A stretch of DNA of 64,000 nt, from positions 1-64,000 of the forward strand of contig NZ_JACBNX010000003.1 in the NCBI RefSeq assembly GCF_013403875.1. The letters are read 5' to 3'. Below the pieces are notes generated by a model. It ran no database searches, was not told the origin of the DNA, and worked only from the letters and a program-made list of their open reading frames with translations. The translations under genes were made by a program, and so were the position numbers. The DNA comes from Burkholderia guangdongensis. Its GTDB lineage: Bacteria > Pseudomonadota > Gammaproteobacteria > Burkholderiales > Burkholderiaceae. This document shows, piece by piece, positions 1 through 10,606 of this stretch. Within the stretch, counting starts at the first letter, position 1. Each line of letters begins with the position of its first letter.

Positions 1-184
1 TCTGGCGAAGAGCGGGATGACGATGATCGTGGTCACGCACGAGCTGGGGTTTGCGCGCGAGGTGGCCGATCGCGTGGTGTTCATGGATGGCGGGCAGATC
101 GTCGAGAGCGGTCCGCCCGAGCAGGTGCTGGCGCGGCCCCAGCACAAGCGCACGCAGGACTTCATCGCCGCCGTCATCGCGTGA
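1..184 (+). CDS. Amino-acid ABC transporter ATP-binding protein, 3' end only
   Basis: Only the last 60 codons are present; the gene enters from the left edge. The visible part has the H-loop context VVTHELGFAREVADRV followed by the typical end of polar amino-acid importer ATPases (VVFMDGGQIVESGPPEQVL, then a tail ending FIAAVIA). This matches the GlnQ/HisP branch, which couples ATP hydrolysis to uptake through inner-membrane permeases. Walker A and the signature motif lie outside the window, so substrate cannot be judged. It converges on the GGDEF/EAL gene with a 24-base gap. Confidence 0.85.
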   Translation, partial: LAKSGMTMIVVTHELGFAREVADRVVFMDGGQIVESGPPEQVLARPQHKRTQDFIAAVIA

Positions 185-208
185 TGGAGCGCCGCCGGCG
201 CGCGTCGC

Positions 209-1624
209 TCAGTTCGCGAGCAAGGTCCTGAGCGACGCGACCGTATGCGGCCGCGCATACCAGAAGCCCTGCGCTTCGTCGCATCCGAGCTCGCGCAGCC
301 GCTCGGCCTGTTCGACCGTTTCGACGCCCTCGGCCGTCACGCGCATCTTCAGCGCATGCGCCATCGCGACGACCCCGCTGACGAGCGCCGAGCTGCCCGC
401 GTCATCGGGCAGCAGCGCGACGAACGAGCGGTCGATCTTGACCCGGCCGACCGGGAAGCGCGTCAGATACGACAGGCTCGAATACCCGGTGCCGAAATCG
501 TCGAGCGCGATCTCGACACCGAGCTGCCGGATCGCCTTGATCGTCGACAGCGCGACCTCCGTATCCGCGAACAGTACGCCTTCGGTGATTTCGATCTCGA
601 GACACTGCGGATCGAGGCCGCTGCGGTCGAGCGCGCTGCGGACGATCTCGAGCAGATTGCCGCGGCCGAACTGCTGCGGCGACACGTTCACGCTCACGCG
701 TGGCACGTGCCGCGTCGTCCGGCGCAGCTTGCCGAATTCCTCGCACGCGGTATGCATCACCCATTCGCCGATCCGGTCGATCATCCCGCTCTGCTCGGCG
801 ATCGGGATGAATTCGGTCGGGCTGATCTCGCCGTGATGCGGATGTCTCCAGCGCATCAGCGCCTCGACCTGCGCGATCTCGCCGGTCGCGAGCGTCACCT
901 GCGGCTGATACGCGAGCCAGCATTGCCGGCGCTCCAGCGCACATGCAAGCATCGACTCCAGCTCGAAGCGCCGCGCCGCGCGCACGTCGAGCGCGCTCGA
1001 GAAATGCACGACGCCGTTCGTCCCCGCGTCGCGCGCGGACGACAGCGCGACGTCGGTGCGGCGCATCAGCGTGTCGGCGTCCTCGCCGTTGTCCGGATAG
1101 GTCGCGATGCCCGCGTGCGCGGCGACGAACAGATGCCCGCCGACGAACTCGACCCGCTCGCACGCCTGCGCGACGACCGCGTCGATCAGCGCCGCGGACG
1201 CCTCGTCGCTGAGCAGCGCGAACTTGCCGTCGCCGATCGACGCGAGCGCATGCGCGCGCGGAATCCGCGCGCGCAGCCGGCCGCCAATCACCTGTGCGAC
1301 CATCTCGACGCCCGCATGCCCGAGCGCGTTGCGGATCGTGTCGAGCCCGGACAGCTCGATCATCAGGACGCTGAACCGGTCGTTGACCGCGCGTGCTTTC
1401 GCGATGCGCAGATCGAGCCGCTCGGTGAACAACCTGCGATTCGGCAACTGCATCGAATCATCGAAATGCCACGCGTACCAGCGCTCGCCTTCCGGTGGCC
1501 CGTCGTTCGTGCGTTCGAAGCGGTCCGCCCGCTCCGGCGTGCCGGGCAAACGCGGTTCGTCGTGCGTGCCGGCGAGCGGCGACGGCGCATCGGACCGGTC
1601 GCCCGGCGAGGTACTTTCTTTCAT
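209..1624 (-). CDS. GGDEF/EAL protein with degenerate GGDEF motif, probable c-di-GMP phosphodiesterase
   Basis: A 471-residue cytoplasmic protein with no obvious membrane segment. The N-terminal ~55 residues are polar and probably disordered. A GGDEF domain follows, but its signature reads GDGKF at about residue 132, so cyclase activity is unlikely. The C-terminal EAL domain keeps the catalytic set: VEAL, SVNVSPQQF, EITE, DDFGTG, KIDRSF, AEGVET and DEAQGF. I therefore infer c-di-GMP hydrolysis, with the GGDEF part perhaps sensing GTP. I chose the ATG at 1624, which has a GGAG about ten bases upstream, over a start ten codons earlier. It is alone in its transcript; no partner regulator is adjacent. 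Confidence 0.85.
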   Translation of the reverse strand: MKESTSPGDRSDAPSPLAGTHDEPRLPGTPERADRFERTNDGPPEGERWYAWHFDDSMQLPNRRLFTERLDLRIAKARAVNDRFSVLMIELSGLDTIRNALGHAGVEMVAQVIGGRLRARIPRAHALASIGDGKFALLSDEASAALIDAVVAQACERVEFVGGHLFVAAHAGIATYPDNGEDADTLMRRTDVALSSARDAGTNGVVHFSSALDVRAARRFELESMLACALERRQCWLAYQPQVTLATGEIAQVEALMRWRHPHHGEISPTEFIPIAEQSGMIDRIGEWVMHTACEEFGKLRRTTRHVPRVSVNVSPQQFGRGNLLEIVRSALDRSGLDPQCLEIEITEGVLFADTEVALSTIKAIRQLGVEIALDDFGTGYSSLSYLTRFPVGRVKIDRSFVALLPDDAGSSALVSGVVAMAHALKMRVTAEGVETVEQAERLRELGCDEAQGFWYARPHTVASLRTLLAN

Positions 1625-1806
1625 CAGGCTTCGGCTCCGGCCGCGGATGCGCAATGCGCAGGAATGCGATCGACAAGGGCCATCGCACGATCGGCCCGAT
1701 TCATCAGATGATAAACGAATCGGGCCGATGCGCGACGGTCGGGTCCGGAGATGTTAAGCGATTTGTCCGACGTACATGTGTCCGGCGTTCTTCACGCCGG
1801 CGCGCG

Positions 1807-1837
1807 AAAAAACGCCGCATTCCTTACTTTCGCGGCG
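1807..1837 (-). terminator. Possible Rho-independent terminator after exbD
   Basis: On the minus strand a six-base stem CGCCGC/GCGGCG encloses a 13-base loop that contains the exbD stop codon, and is followed directly by six T. The stem is short and overlaps the end of the coding region, so it may be weak. It would end the eight-gene pqq-tonB-exbBD transcript. Confidence 0.45.
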
Positions 1838-2246
1838 CCGCCGGGTCGGTGACGAACCCCACCTTCGCAAGCCCGTCCGCGTTCGCGGCCGACAGCAGCG
1901 CCGCGACGCGTCCGTAGCGTGCGTCGCGATCGGCGAGCAGGCGGATCTCGGGCTGCGGCGCTTGTCGCGCGGCCGCGGCGAGCCGCGCGTAGACGTCGGC
2001 GTCCGGCATCGGCTGCGCGTCCCAGCTCATGCGCCCGCTCGCGTCGATGCCGATGTCGACGTGCGGCACGCGCAAGTCTTCGCGCCGGCTACTCGCGTGC
2101 GGCAGCGCGATCTTCGCCGCATGATGCAGTACCGGCAGCGTCACCATGAACACGACGAGCAGCACCAGCATCACGTCGATCAGCGGCGTCATGTTGATGT
2201 CGGCCGCGAGCCCGCCGTCGTCTCGCGCGGAAAGATCCGTGTTCAT
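1824..2246 (-). CDS. exbD: ExbD-family biopolymer transport protein
   Basis: A 140-residue protein with a short cytoplasmic N-terminus, one membrane segment (IDVMLVLLVVFMVTLPVL, about residues 22-40) and a periplasmic domain. The segment begins with the conserved NMTPLIDVML motif whose Asp carries protons in ExbD/TolR proteins. It works with ExbB and TonB to convert proton flow into energy for outer-membrane receptors. Its ATG overlaps the exbB stop (ATGA), so the two are translationally coupled. It is the last gene of the run starting at pqqA, pointing to a motor dedicated to the PQQ system. Confidence 0.9.
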   Translation of the reverse strand: MNTDLSARDDGGLAADINMTPLIDVMLVLLVVFMVTLPVLHHAAKIALPHASSRREDLRVPHVDIGIDASGRMSWDAQPMPDADVYARLAAAARQAPQPEIRLLADRDARYGRVAALLSAANADGLAKVGFVTDPAAPRK

Positions 2247-2932
2247 GCGCGCTCCTTCGTCACGACGCCCGGCATCGCAGCCGCCGACGGACGGCCGCCG
2301 GTCAACAGCAATGCATGCAGCCCGTGCGAGAAGCGATCGAGGCGCGCGACGACGCCGCGCGACAGCCGCGCGAGCGTGTTGTAGCCGAGCACCGCCGGAA
2401 TCGCGACGCACAGCCCGAGCGCGGTCATGATCAGCGCCTCGCCGACCGGCCCCGCGACACGGTCGAGGCTCGCGTCGCCGCTCACGCCGAGCGACAGCAG
2501 CGCATGGTAGATCCCCCACACCGTTCCGAGCAGCCCGACGAACGGCGCGGTACTGCCGATCGATGCGAGCAGCCCGAGGCCGCGCTGCAGGCGCGTTGCG
2601 GTGTCGTCGACCGACGCCCGCAAGCTTCGCAGCAGCCAGTCGCTCAGCTCGATCCCACCGTGGCTCGCCGCGTGATGCAGCATCGCGGCCTGGCCCGTGC
2701 TCGCGAGATCGAAGAACGGCGTTCCCGGTTCGCCGAGCGCGCGCATCCCGCTGCCGAGGCCGTCCGTGTTCCAGAAGCGCGATTCCGTGCAGCGGCAGAG
2801 GCGACCGAGCTCGATCGCCTTCAGCACGATCACGCTCCACGACAGGATCGACATCGCGATCAGCAACAGCGCGACGGCGCGCGTCATCGCATCGCCTTGT
2901 GCCCACACGTGCGTGATTCCATAGACTGGCAT
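2243..2932 (-). CDS. exbB: ExbB-family (MotA/TolQ/ExbB) proton channel
   Basis: A 229-residue membrane protein with an N-terminal segment (LLIAMSILSWSVIVLKAIEL) and two further hydrophobic hairpin segments. Characteristic family stretches are visible: LASIGSTAPFVGLLGTVWGI and the later EALIMTALGLCVAIPAV. I chose the ATG at 2932, giving MPVYGITHVWAQGDA, rather than a start 15 codons upstream that would overlap the tonB coding end. It lies 13 bases after tonB and overlaps exbD by four bases. ExbB forms the pentameric proton channel of the TonB motor in the inner membrane. Confidence 0.92.
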   Translation of the reverse strand: MPVYGITHVWAQGDAMTRAVALLLIAMSILSWSVIVLKAIELGRLCRCTESRFWNTDGLGSGMRALGEPGTPFFDLASTGQAAMLHHAASHGGIELSDWLLRSLRASVDDTATRLQRGLGLLASIGSTAPFVGLLGTVWGIYHALLSLGVSGDASLDRVAGPVGEALIMTALGLCVAIPAVLGYNTLARLSRGVVARLDRFSHGLHALLLTGGRPSAAAMPGVVTKERA

Positions 2933-2945
2933 GATGCCCTCCTCT

Positions 2946-3749
2946 TCATTCGTCGAGATTGAACGTGATCGGCACATCGGCGCGGGCCGGCACCGGCGTG
3001 CCGTTTTCCGCGTACGGCCGGCAGCGGCTCGCGAGCACGGCCTCGCGCGCCGCGTCGTCGAGACGCGCGTAGCCGCTGCTCGTGACGACGCGCGCGGCGC
3101 TCACGCGCCCGCCCGAGTCGGTTTCGAGCTCGACGACGACGGTGCCCGCTTCGCCGCGACGCAGAGATTGCGGCGGATAGTCGGGCTTCACCAGCGCGCA
3201 GTCGAGATGCGCGACGCGGCGCGGCGTGGCGATCGCGGGCGACGCGGGCGCATCGGCGCGCGGTGCTTCCGTGTTTTTCGGGATGGCCGGTTGTTGCGGC
3301 GCATGCTGTTCGGTTGCTTGCGCCACTTGTCGAGTCGAAGACGTCGGCTCGGACGGGGCCGGCATCGCTCGTGATGGACTTTCGTGCACGGGCGGATTCG
3401 GTGCGGGTGTCGCCTCGGCCTGACGTTTCGCTGCGGGCGACGCGGGCGGCGCACGATGAACCCGCGTCGGCTCGATCGCACGTTCGCGCGGTGCAGGTGC
3501 CGCCGTTGGTGTCGGCGTCGTTATCGGTGCCGGCGTCGGCACAATCAGCGAAGCCTTAATGACCTTGACGCGCACCGTATCGACGCGCAGCGGCGCACTG
3601 CGCATCATCGTCGCGAGCAGCACGACGTGCATCGCGAGCACACCCGCGACGATCGCCGCGCGCCGCCCCGCTTCCCGTGCACTGCGCGAGCGTCCGACGT
3701 GCATCGCACCCGTCACCTCCGCCACGACCGCGCTCATCGCCGTCTCCAC
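2946..3749 (-). CDS. tonB: TonB energy transducer encoded in the pqq operon
   Basis: Up to 267 residues: an N-terminal membrane anchor (AIVAGVLAMHVVLLATMM), a long Pro/Thr/Ala-rich periplasmic spacer with many P-T-P repeats, and a C-terminal TonB domain (YPPQSLRRGEAGTVVVELE, later ASRCRPYAENGTPVPARADV). TonB spans the periplasm and pulls on the plugs of outer-membrane receptors. The GTG at 3749 directly abuts the pqqE stop; an alternative ATG lies at 3737. Either way it is coupled to pqqE. No receptor gene is in this operon; the nearest is at 10607-12946, under what looks like the same sigma54 control. Confidence 0.92.
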   Translation of the reverse strand: METAMSAVVAEVTGAMHVGRSRSAREAGRRAAIVAGVLAMHVVLLATMMRSAPLRVDTVRVKVIKASLIVPTPAPITTPTPTAAPAPRERAIEPTRVHRAPPASPAAKRQAEATPAPNPPVHESPSRAMPAPSEPTSSTRQVAQATEQHAPQQPAIPKNTEAPRADAPASPAIATPRRVAHLDCALVKPDYPPQSLRRGEAGTVVVELETDSGGRVSAARVVTSSGYARLDDAAREAVLASRCRPYAENGTPVPARADVPITFNLDE

Positions 3750-4868
3750 TCAAAGCGCCAGCGAATTTTCCGTGCTGCGGAACACGAGCGGCCGTGCGTC
3801 GTCGCGCTTCGGCTGCCGCGCAAACGTCACCGCCTGCACGACCTGCCCGTGATGTTCGGACTTCGCGCACACCGGATCGGCGGCGGCCGGATCGCCGGCC
3901 AGCAGATACGCCTGACAGCGGCACCCGCCGTGATCCGCATGACGCTCGTCGCAGTCGCGGCACGGCTCGCGCATCCAGCCGTCGCCACGAAACGCGTTGA
4001 ATGCGTCGCTGTCGTACCAGATTTCCTTCAGCGACATGTCGCGCACGTTCGGCAGCGCGAGGCCAGGCAGCGAGCGCGCCGCGTGGCACGGCAGCGCGGT
4101 GCCGTCCGGCGCGACGCCGAGAAACACCGAGCCCCAGCCGTTCATGCACGCCTTCGGCCGCGACTCGAAGTAGTCCGGCACGACGAACAGAATCCGGCAA
4201 CGCTCGCCGACGAGCTTCCGGTAGCGGTTGACGGTCTCCTCCGCTTCGCGCAACTGCTCGGCCGTCGGCATCAGCTGATCCCGGTTCAGCATCGCCCAGC
4301 CGTAATATTGCGTGTTCGCGAGTTCGAGATAGTCAGCGCCGAGATCGAGCGCCATCTCGATGATCTGCCCGACGTGCGGTAGGTTGTAGCGATGCAGCAC
4401 GCAGTTCAGCACCATCGGGTAGCCGTGCGACTTGATCAGCCGCGCGACGCGGTGCTTCAGCTCGAACGTGCGCGTGCTCGTGAGGAAGTCGTTCAGCTCG
4501 CGCGTCGAGTCCTGCAGCGACAGCTGGATGTGATCGAGCCCGGCCTGCCTGAGCCGCTCGATGCGCGACGCGCTCAGCCCGATTCCAGACGTGATCAGGT
4601 TCGTGTAGAAGCCGAGCCCGCGTGCGTGCGCGACGAGCGTTTCGAGGTCGTCGCGCTGCAGCGGCTCGCCGCCGGAGAAGCCGATCTGCGCGGCGCCGAG
4701 CGCGCGCGCGGCGCTGATCGTGTCGATCCACGTCGCGGTGTCGAGCTCCGCGCCGTGCCGCGCGTAGTCGACCGGGTTGTAGCAGAACGCGCAGTGCAGC
4801 GGGCACCGGTAGGTCAGCTCGGCGAGCAGCCACAGCGGCGGCGATGGAGGAGAAGTGTCGTGTGTCAT
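3750..4868 (-). CDS. pqqE: PqqE radical SAM enzyme
   Basis: A 372-residue radical SAM protein. The cluster-binding motif CPLHCAFCYNP sits near the N-terminus, followed by the SAM-contacting GFSGGEPL. The C-terminal SPASM-type cysteines are present (CRDCDERHADHGGCRCQA). PqqE makes the carbon-carbon bond between Glu and Tyr of the PqqA peptide, with PqqD presenting the peptide. I chose the ATG at 4868 (MTHDTSPP), one base after the pqqD stop, over the long upstream extension, which only copies pqqD out of frame. It abuts tonB downstream. Confidence 0.97.
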   Translation of the reverse strand: MTHDTSPPSPPLWLLAELTYRCPLHCAFCYNPVDYARHGAELDTATWIDTISAARALGAAQIGFSGGEPLQRDDLETLVAHARGLGFYTNLITSGIGLSASRIERLRQAGLDHIQLSLQDSTRELNDFLTSTRTFELKHRVARLIKSHGYPMVLNCVLHRYNLPHVGQIIEMALDLGADYLELANTQYYGWAMLNRDQLMPTAEQLREAEETVNRYRKLVGERCRILFVVPDYFESRPKACMNGWGSVFLGVAPDGTALPCHAARSLPGLALPNVRDMSLKEIWYDSDAFNAFRGDGWMREPCRDCDERHADHGGCRCQAYLLAGDPAAADPVCAKSEHHGQVVQAVTFARQPKRDDARPLVFRSTENSLAL

Positions 4869-4869
4869 C

Positions 4870-5151
4870 TCAGTCGAGCCAGCCGCGCAGCCGCGCGTGA
4901 TCGAGAAAGCGATAGACGTCGGGCGCGAGCTCGGATGCGCTGAACAGCTGCTCGAGCTCGCCGATGATGTCGTCGAGTTCATGCGCGCCGTCGCAGCGCG
5001 CGAGAATCTCGCCGGCGCTCGGATTGAGCTTCACCATCCCCTCGGGATAGAGCAGCACGTACGCGTCCTGGGCCGCTTCCCACTGCAAGCGGTACATGCC
5101 CCGCAGGCGGGGACGCAGCGGCACGCCGCTGACGGCATCGATCGGGTTCAT
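4870..5151 (-). CDS. pqqD: PqqD peptide chaperone
   Basis: A 93-residue protein of the PqqD/RRE fold, the usual family length. Visible family features include [20 protein letters not shown], the central LNPSAGEIL and the C-terminal acidic helix region [15 protein letters not shown]. PqqD binds PqqA and delivers it to PqqE. Its ATG overlaps the pqqC stop by four bases, and only one base separates it from pqqE, so the order C-D-E is tightly coupled. Confidence 0.95.
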   Translation of the reverse strand: MNPIDAVSGVPLRPRLRGMYRLQWEAAQDAYVLLYPEGMVKLNPSAGEILARCDGAHELDDIIGELEQLFSASELAPDVYRFLDHARLRGWLD

Positions 5152-5873
5152 ACGGGATACGCCTTTTCGACCGCATCGAGAATCGACCAAAGAATGTCGA
5201 GCTTGAACTGCAGGATGCCGAGCGCGCGCTGCTGCGCGTCCGGCGTCCGGAAATGATCCAGCGTCACTTCGAGCCCGTGCTCGACGTCGCGCCGCGCGAG
5301 CGGCACGCGGCTGCGGAAATAGTGCAGCCCTTCCGGCTCGATCCACGGGTAGTGCGACGGCCAGCCGGCGAGCCGGTCGAGATGGATCCGCGGCGCGAAC
5401 ATCTCGGTCAGCGACGAGCAGACCGCCTCCTGCCACGGCGCGCGCCGCGCGAAGTTCACGTACGCGTCGACCGCGAAGCGCACGCCCGGCAGCACGTGCC
5501 GCAGCGACCACAGTTCCGCGCGATCGAGGCCGACCGCTTCGCCGAGCCGCGCCCACGCCTCGATCCCGCCTTCGTCGGCGCCCTGCCCGTCGTGATCGAT
5601 CAGCCGCTGGATCCAGCGGCGCCGCGTTTCCCGGTCCGGGCAGTTCGACAGGATCGCCGCGTCCTTCAGCGGAATGCTGATCTGGTAATAGAGGCGGTTC
5701 GCGACCCAGCCGCGAATCTGCTCGGGCGAGCAGCCGCCGCTGTTCAGCAGCCGGTTGAACGGATGATGGATGTGATAGCCCGATTCGAGCGCGCGCAGCC
5801 TCGCCTCGAATTCGGCGGGCGTCCACGGCGTGTCGTGCGGAGCCAAAAAGGAGATTGGTGCGTTCATCGTCAT
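5148..5873 (-). CDS. pqqC: PqqC, pyrroloquinoline-quinone synthase
   Basis: A 241-residue cofactor-free oxidase that performs the final ring closure and oxidation to PQQ. Family stretches include [29 protein letters not shown] and the later [20 protein letters not shown]. Its length is normal for PqqC. Two in-frame ATG codons (5873 and 5867) both make plausible starts; the first overlaps the pqqB stop as ATGA and was kept. Confidence 0.97.
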   Translation of the reverse strand: MTMNAPISFLAPHDTPWTPAEFEARLRALESGYHIHHPFNRLLNSGGCSPEQIRGWVANRLYYQISIPLKDAAILSNCPDRETRRRWIQRLIDHDGQGADEGGIEAWARLGEAVGLDRAELWSLRHVLPGVRFAVDAYVNFARRAPWQEAVCSSLTEMFAPRIHLDRLAGWPSHYPWIEPEGLHYFRSRVPLARRDVEHGLEVTLDHFRTPDAQQRALGILQFKLDILWSILDAVEKAYPV

Positions 5874-6793
5874 ACCTCGAATTGCATGCCGTCACGCGCG
5901 ACGTCGATGCCGTGCTCGCGCAGCAGCGCATGCTCGGCGGAATGCGGGTCGAGAATCGGGTTCGTGTTGTTGATGTGCGTGAGCACCTTGCGCGTGCCGC
6001 GTGGCAACCCGTCGAGCCAGTCGATCATCCCGGGCCGGCCGTGGTCGCCGCATTGCGCGAGATGGCCCATGTCGGCCGCACGCTTCGTCGAGAAGCCGAG
6101 ATCGATCATCTCGGTCGCGCGCCAGAACGTGCCGTCGACGAGCACGAGGTCCGCGCGATGCATCGCGGCGCGCACGTCGCCGTTGATTTTCTCGAGGCCG
6201 GGCGCGTAGAACGCGCGCATGCCGCTCGCGACGTCCTCGATCAGCAGCGCGATGTTGTCGCCGGGCACTGACGACGCGCGGTGCGGCGAGTACGGCGGCG
6301 CCTTGCTGTCGACGGGAAACGCGGTGAAGCGCACACCGTCGCACGCGGGAATCGCGAACGGCTCGCCGAGCGCGATCGGATGCGCGTCGACGCCGCAGTA
6401 GTGGCCGAGCAGCGGCACGAGCGGTAGTCCCGTCGACAGATCCTCGAGCACCGGCGCGCACGCATAGAGCGGCAGCGGCGTCGTGCGCTCGCGCAGCATC
6501 AGCAGGCCGGTCACGTGATCGATCTGCGCGTCGCTGAGCACGACCGCGGCGATACCGCTGTCGCGCATCGCGCGCGCGGGCTGCAGATCCGGTTGCGCGC
6601 GCAACTGGGCGAGCAGGTCCGGCGACGCGTTGACGAGAATCCAGTCGACGCCGTCGTCACTGACCGCGATCGACGACTGCGTGCGCGGCAGCACGTCGCC
6701 ACTACCGTCACGCGCGCGGCGGCAGTTCGCGCAGTTGCAGTTCCATTGCGGCAGTCCGCCGCCGGCACCCGAGCCCAGTATCTTGATCTTCAT
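5870..6793 (-). CDS. pqqB: PqqB, metallo-beta-lactamase-fold PQQ biosynthesis protein
   Basis: A 307-residue PqqB beginning [19 protein letters not shown], the diagnostic N-terminus. The zinc-finger-like NCANCRRAR follows, then the beta-lactamase-fold [11 protein letters not shown] and the end [10 protein letters not shown]. PqqB is thought to hydroxylate the tyrosine-derived ring of the PqqA-derived intermediate. The much longer open frame upstream runs antisense-like through the promoter and is not coding. The gene starts 64 bases after pqqA and overlaps pqqC by four bases. Confidence 0.96.
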   Translation of the reverse strand: MKIKILGSGAGGGLPQWNCNCANCRRARDGSGDVLPRTQSSIAVSDDGVDWILVNASPDLLAQLRAQPDLQPARAMRDSGIAAVVLSDAQIDHVTGLLMLRERTTPLPLYACAPVLEDLSTGLPLVPLLGHYCGVDAHPIALGEPFAIPACDGVRFTAFPVDSKAPPYSPHRASSVPGDNIALLIEDVASGMRAFYAPGLEKINGDVRAAMHRADLVLVDGTFWRATEMIDLGFSTKRAADMGHLAQCGDHGRPGMIDWLDGLPRGTRKVLTHINNTNPILDPHSAEHALLREHGIDVARDGMQFEV

Positions 6794-6857
6794 GATCGTT
6801 CGTTCCCGATGCCGCGCGCGCCGCATGATCCGCGACGCGCACGGCGTGTCACGATGC

Positions 6858-6932
6858 TCAGCGGTTCGCGATGTACATCGTGATTTCGAAGCCGAAACGC
6901 AGATCGGTGTAAGACGGCGTCGTCCACTGCAT
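6858..6932 (-). CDS. pqqA: PqqA precursor peptide
   Basis: A 24-residue peptide, [20 protein letters not shown] plus IANR. Glu16 and Tyr20 have the E-x-x-x-Y spacing required for PqqE cross-linking; these two residues become PQQ. A clear AGGAGA ribosome site lies seven bases before the ATG. It is the first gene of the operon and follows a -24/-12 promoter. Confidence 0.97.
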   Translation of the reverse strand: MQWTTPSYTDLRFGFEITMYIANR

Positions 6933-7004
6933 GATGTGTCTCCTGATTTGAAAGTTTGAAAGTCAGTCGAAGAACCGCGCCGGATGTGCGGTCGATACCT
7001 TCTG

Positions 7005-7020
7005 AGCAAGAGGCATGCCG
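7005..7020 (-). promoter_or_regulatory. Sigma54 (-24/-12) promoter for pqqABCDE-tonB-exbBD
   Basis: The minus strand reads CGGCATGCCTCTTGCT. It keeps the invariant GG and GC separated by exactly ten bases and the TTGC of the -12 element; the -24 element is GGCAT rather than GGCAC. The predicted transcript would start about 60 bases before pqqA. An enhancer-binding protein gene and an inverted repeat lie upstream. Confidence 0.75.
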
Positions 7021-7173
7021 ATGCAGCCGCGAGCGCGCGCAGCCGCCGTGAGCGCGGGTTGGCGGTGCGTCCGGACAGGGATTTTTCATTCGCCGCGAAA
7101 ATCCGGCATGCATGGCGAGCCGCGCGTCGAACGCGCGACACGTTTGGGAAACGAACGGTGTTGAATTTCGGAG

Positions 7174-7202
7174 CACCGGTGTTGCAGGACGCAACACCGG
7201 TG
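7174..7202. promoter_or_regulatory. Inverted repeat, probable upstream activating site of the sigma54 activator
   Basis: Two perfect 12-base arms, CACCGGTGTTGC and GCAACACCGGTG, are separated by five bases. The core is TGTTGC-N5-GCAACA, that is TGT-N11-ACA. It is centred about 176 bases upstream of the -24/-12 element. A weaker copy (TGTTGA-N5-GGAGCA, 7159-7175) is centred 21 bases away, two helical turns. Matching sites occur at 13118-13166. Confidence 0.7.
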
Positions 7203-7218
7203 TGACAGTCGGCGCGCG

Positions 7219-9276
<2,058 letters not shown>

Positions 9277-9581
9277 TGTCTCCTCCGGGATCGTCCGGTG
9301 TCCGGCCGGACGTTTTGCTTCACGATGAAGCAAGCTCCGGGCCAGTCAGTCGTCGTGGACAGGCCGATCGATCGGCACCGAACGCGCGCGCAACGCGCGA
9401 CACGTGAATGAAAGGCTTGAAAGGCTGAAAGGCGATCGGAATCGCCGAGTCGATACCGGACGGTTTACCGCGAACCGCTACCACGGTGATATCCGGACTC
9501 GCACCGATCCACGAACGTCGTGCGCGATTCTTGCTTCGTCGACCGATCATCCACGATACGCATTCACCGGACACCGCCTTC
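9277..9581. other. Divergent intergenic region, no gene seen
   Basis: About 305 bases between the sigma54 activator and the proline iminopeptidase-like gene. A small hairpin (GCTTC ACGAT GAAGC, 9319-9333) is visible near the activator side. I saw no -24/-12 element and no copy of the TGT-N11-ACA site here, so the activator gene does not appear to be self-controlled through that motif. Confidence 0.5.
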
Positions 9582-10562
9582 ATGACTTCGCATTCCTCAG
9601 ATCGATCGGCGATGCCAATCGCGGCGCGCCTCCGCCGCGACGGGCAATCGATCGCGTTCGCGGTCGCCGGCAACGACGACGCGCCGGCCGTCGTCGTACT
9701 GCACGGCGGCCCAGGCAGCGGCAGTGCGTTCGGGATCCTGAGTTTGTTTGATCCAGCGCAACTGCGTGTCGTGTTCGTCGATCAGCGCGGCGCGGGCGCG
9801 TCATCTCCACGCGGCGGGCTGCGCCGCAATCGCACTGACCGACTCGTCGACGATCTCGATGCGATTCGCCGCACGCTCGGCATCGAGCGCTGGGGTGTCG
9901 TCGGCGGGTCGTGGGGTGCGGCGCTGGCGGTCGCGTATGCGGGCACGCATCCGGCGAGCGTCGACGGTGTCGTGCTGCGCGGCCTGTTCCTGACGTCGAG
10001 GCGCGAAGTGCGGAGCCTGTTCGTAACGTCACGCACGAAGGCACCGCGCGAATGGCAACGCCTGTGCGCGGCGGCCGGATGCGCGCGCCCCGGCGCATTG
10101 CTGCGATGCTGTGCCCGGCGACTGCGACCCGGCGTCGGGAAAGCGCGGCAACGCGCAGTCGCGCTCGCATGGCGTGCGTATGAAGATGCGATCCTCGCGT
10201 CGGCGCGGCCGGGGCGCTCGCGCGCGGCCGGATCGCGCGACGCGAACCACCCGAAAGCCGTCGCCGCGCTGATCGACAAATACCGGGTTCAGGCGCACTA
10301 CCTGCTGCACGACTGCTGGCTCGGCGAACGTCGCGTGCTCGCGCTCGCGCGCGCCGCGTCGATCGTGGGCGTGCCGATCTTCGCCGTGCATGGGCGGCGC
10401 GATCCCGTCTGCCCGGTCCGCAACGTCGATCGCCTCGCGCACGTGGCGCCGCCCGCGCGAATCGAGCGCGTCGACGCCGGCCATCTCGCGGGCGATCCCG
10501 CGCTCGCGCGCGGCGTCGCGCGCGCGATCCATGCGATGTTCGTCGATGCGCGCGCCGCATGA
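9582..10562 (+). CDS. Alpha/beta hydrolase of the proline iminopeptidase type
   Basis: A 326-residue alpha/beta hydrolase. The oxyanion region HGGPGSGSAFGI and the DQRGAGASSP motif are typical of prolyl aminopeptidases. The nucleophile is in VVGGSWGAALAVAYA, the acid is probably in HGRRDPVCP and the His in DAGHLAGD. These enzymes release N-terminal proline from small peptides, though many relatives are other esterases. The middle (about 180-230) is unusually Arg- and Ala-rich and departs from the family. I chose the ATG at 9582. It faces the TonB-dependent receptor gene and stands alone. Confidence 0.8.
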   Translation: MTSHSSDRSAMPIAARLRRDGQSIAFAVAGNDDAPAVVVLHGGPGSGSAFGILSLFDPAQLRVVFVDQRGAGASSPRGGLRRNRTDRLVDDLDAIRRTLGIERWGVVGGSWGAALAVAYAGTHPASVDGVVLRGLFLTSRREVRSLFVTSRTKAPREWQRLCAAAGCARPGALLRCCARRLRPGVGKARQRAVALAWRAYEDAILASARPGRSRAAGSRDANHPKAVAALIDKYRVQAHYLLHDCWLGERRVLALARAASIVGVPIFAVHGRRDPVCPVRNVDRLAHVAPPARIERVDAGHLAGDPALARGVARAIHAMFVDARAA

Positions 10563-10606
10563 CGCACACGTGACGCGCACGTCACACTCACGTAACGATC
10601 GCGCGC

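Noticed and set aside
7174..7202. The perfect inverted repeat as a terminator of the activator gene
   Set aside because: No T tract follows on the minus strand, and its core recurs twice in the dehydrogenase control region, which favours a protein-binding site.
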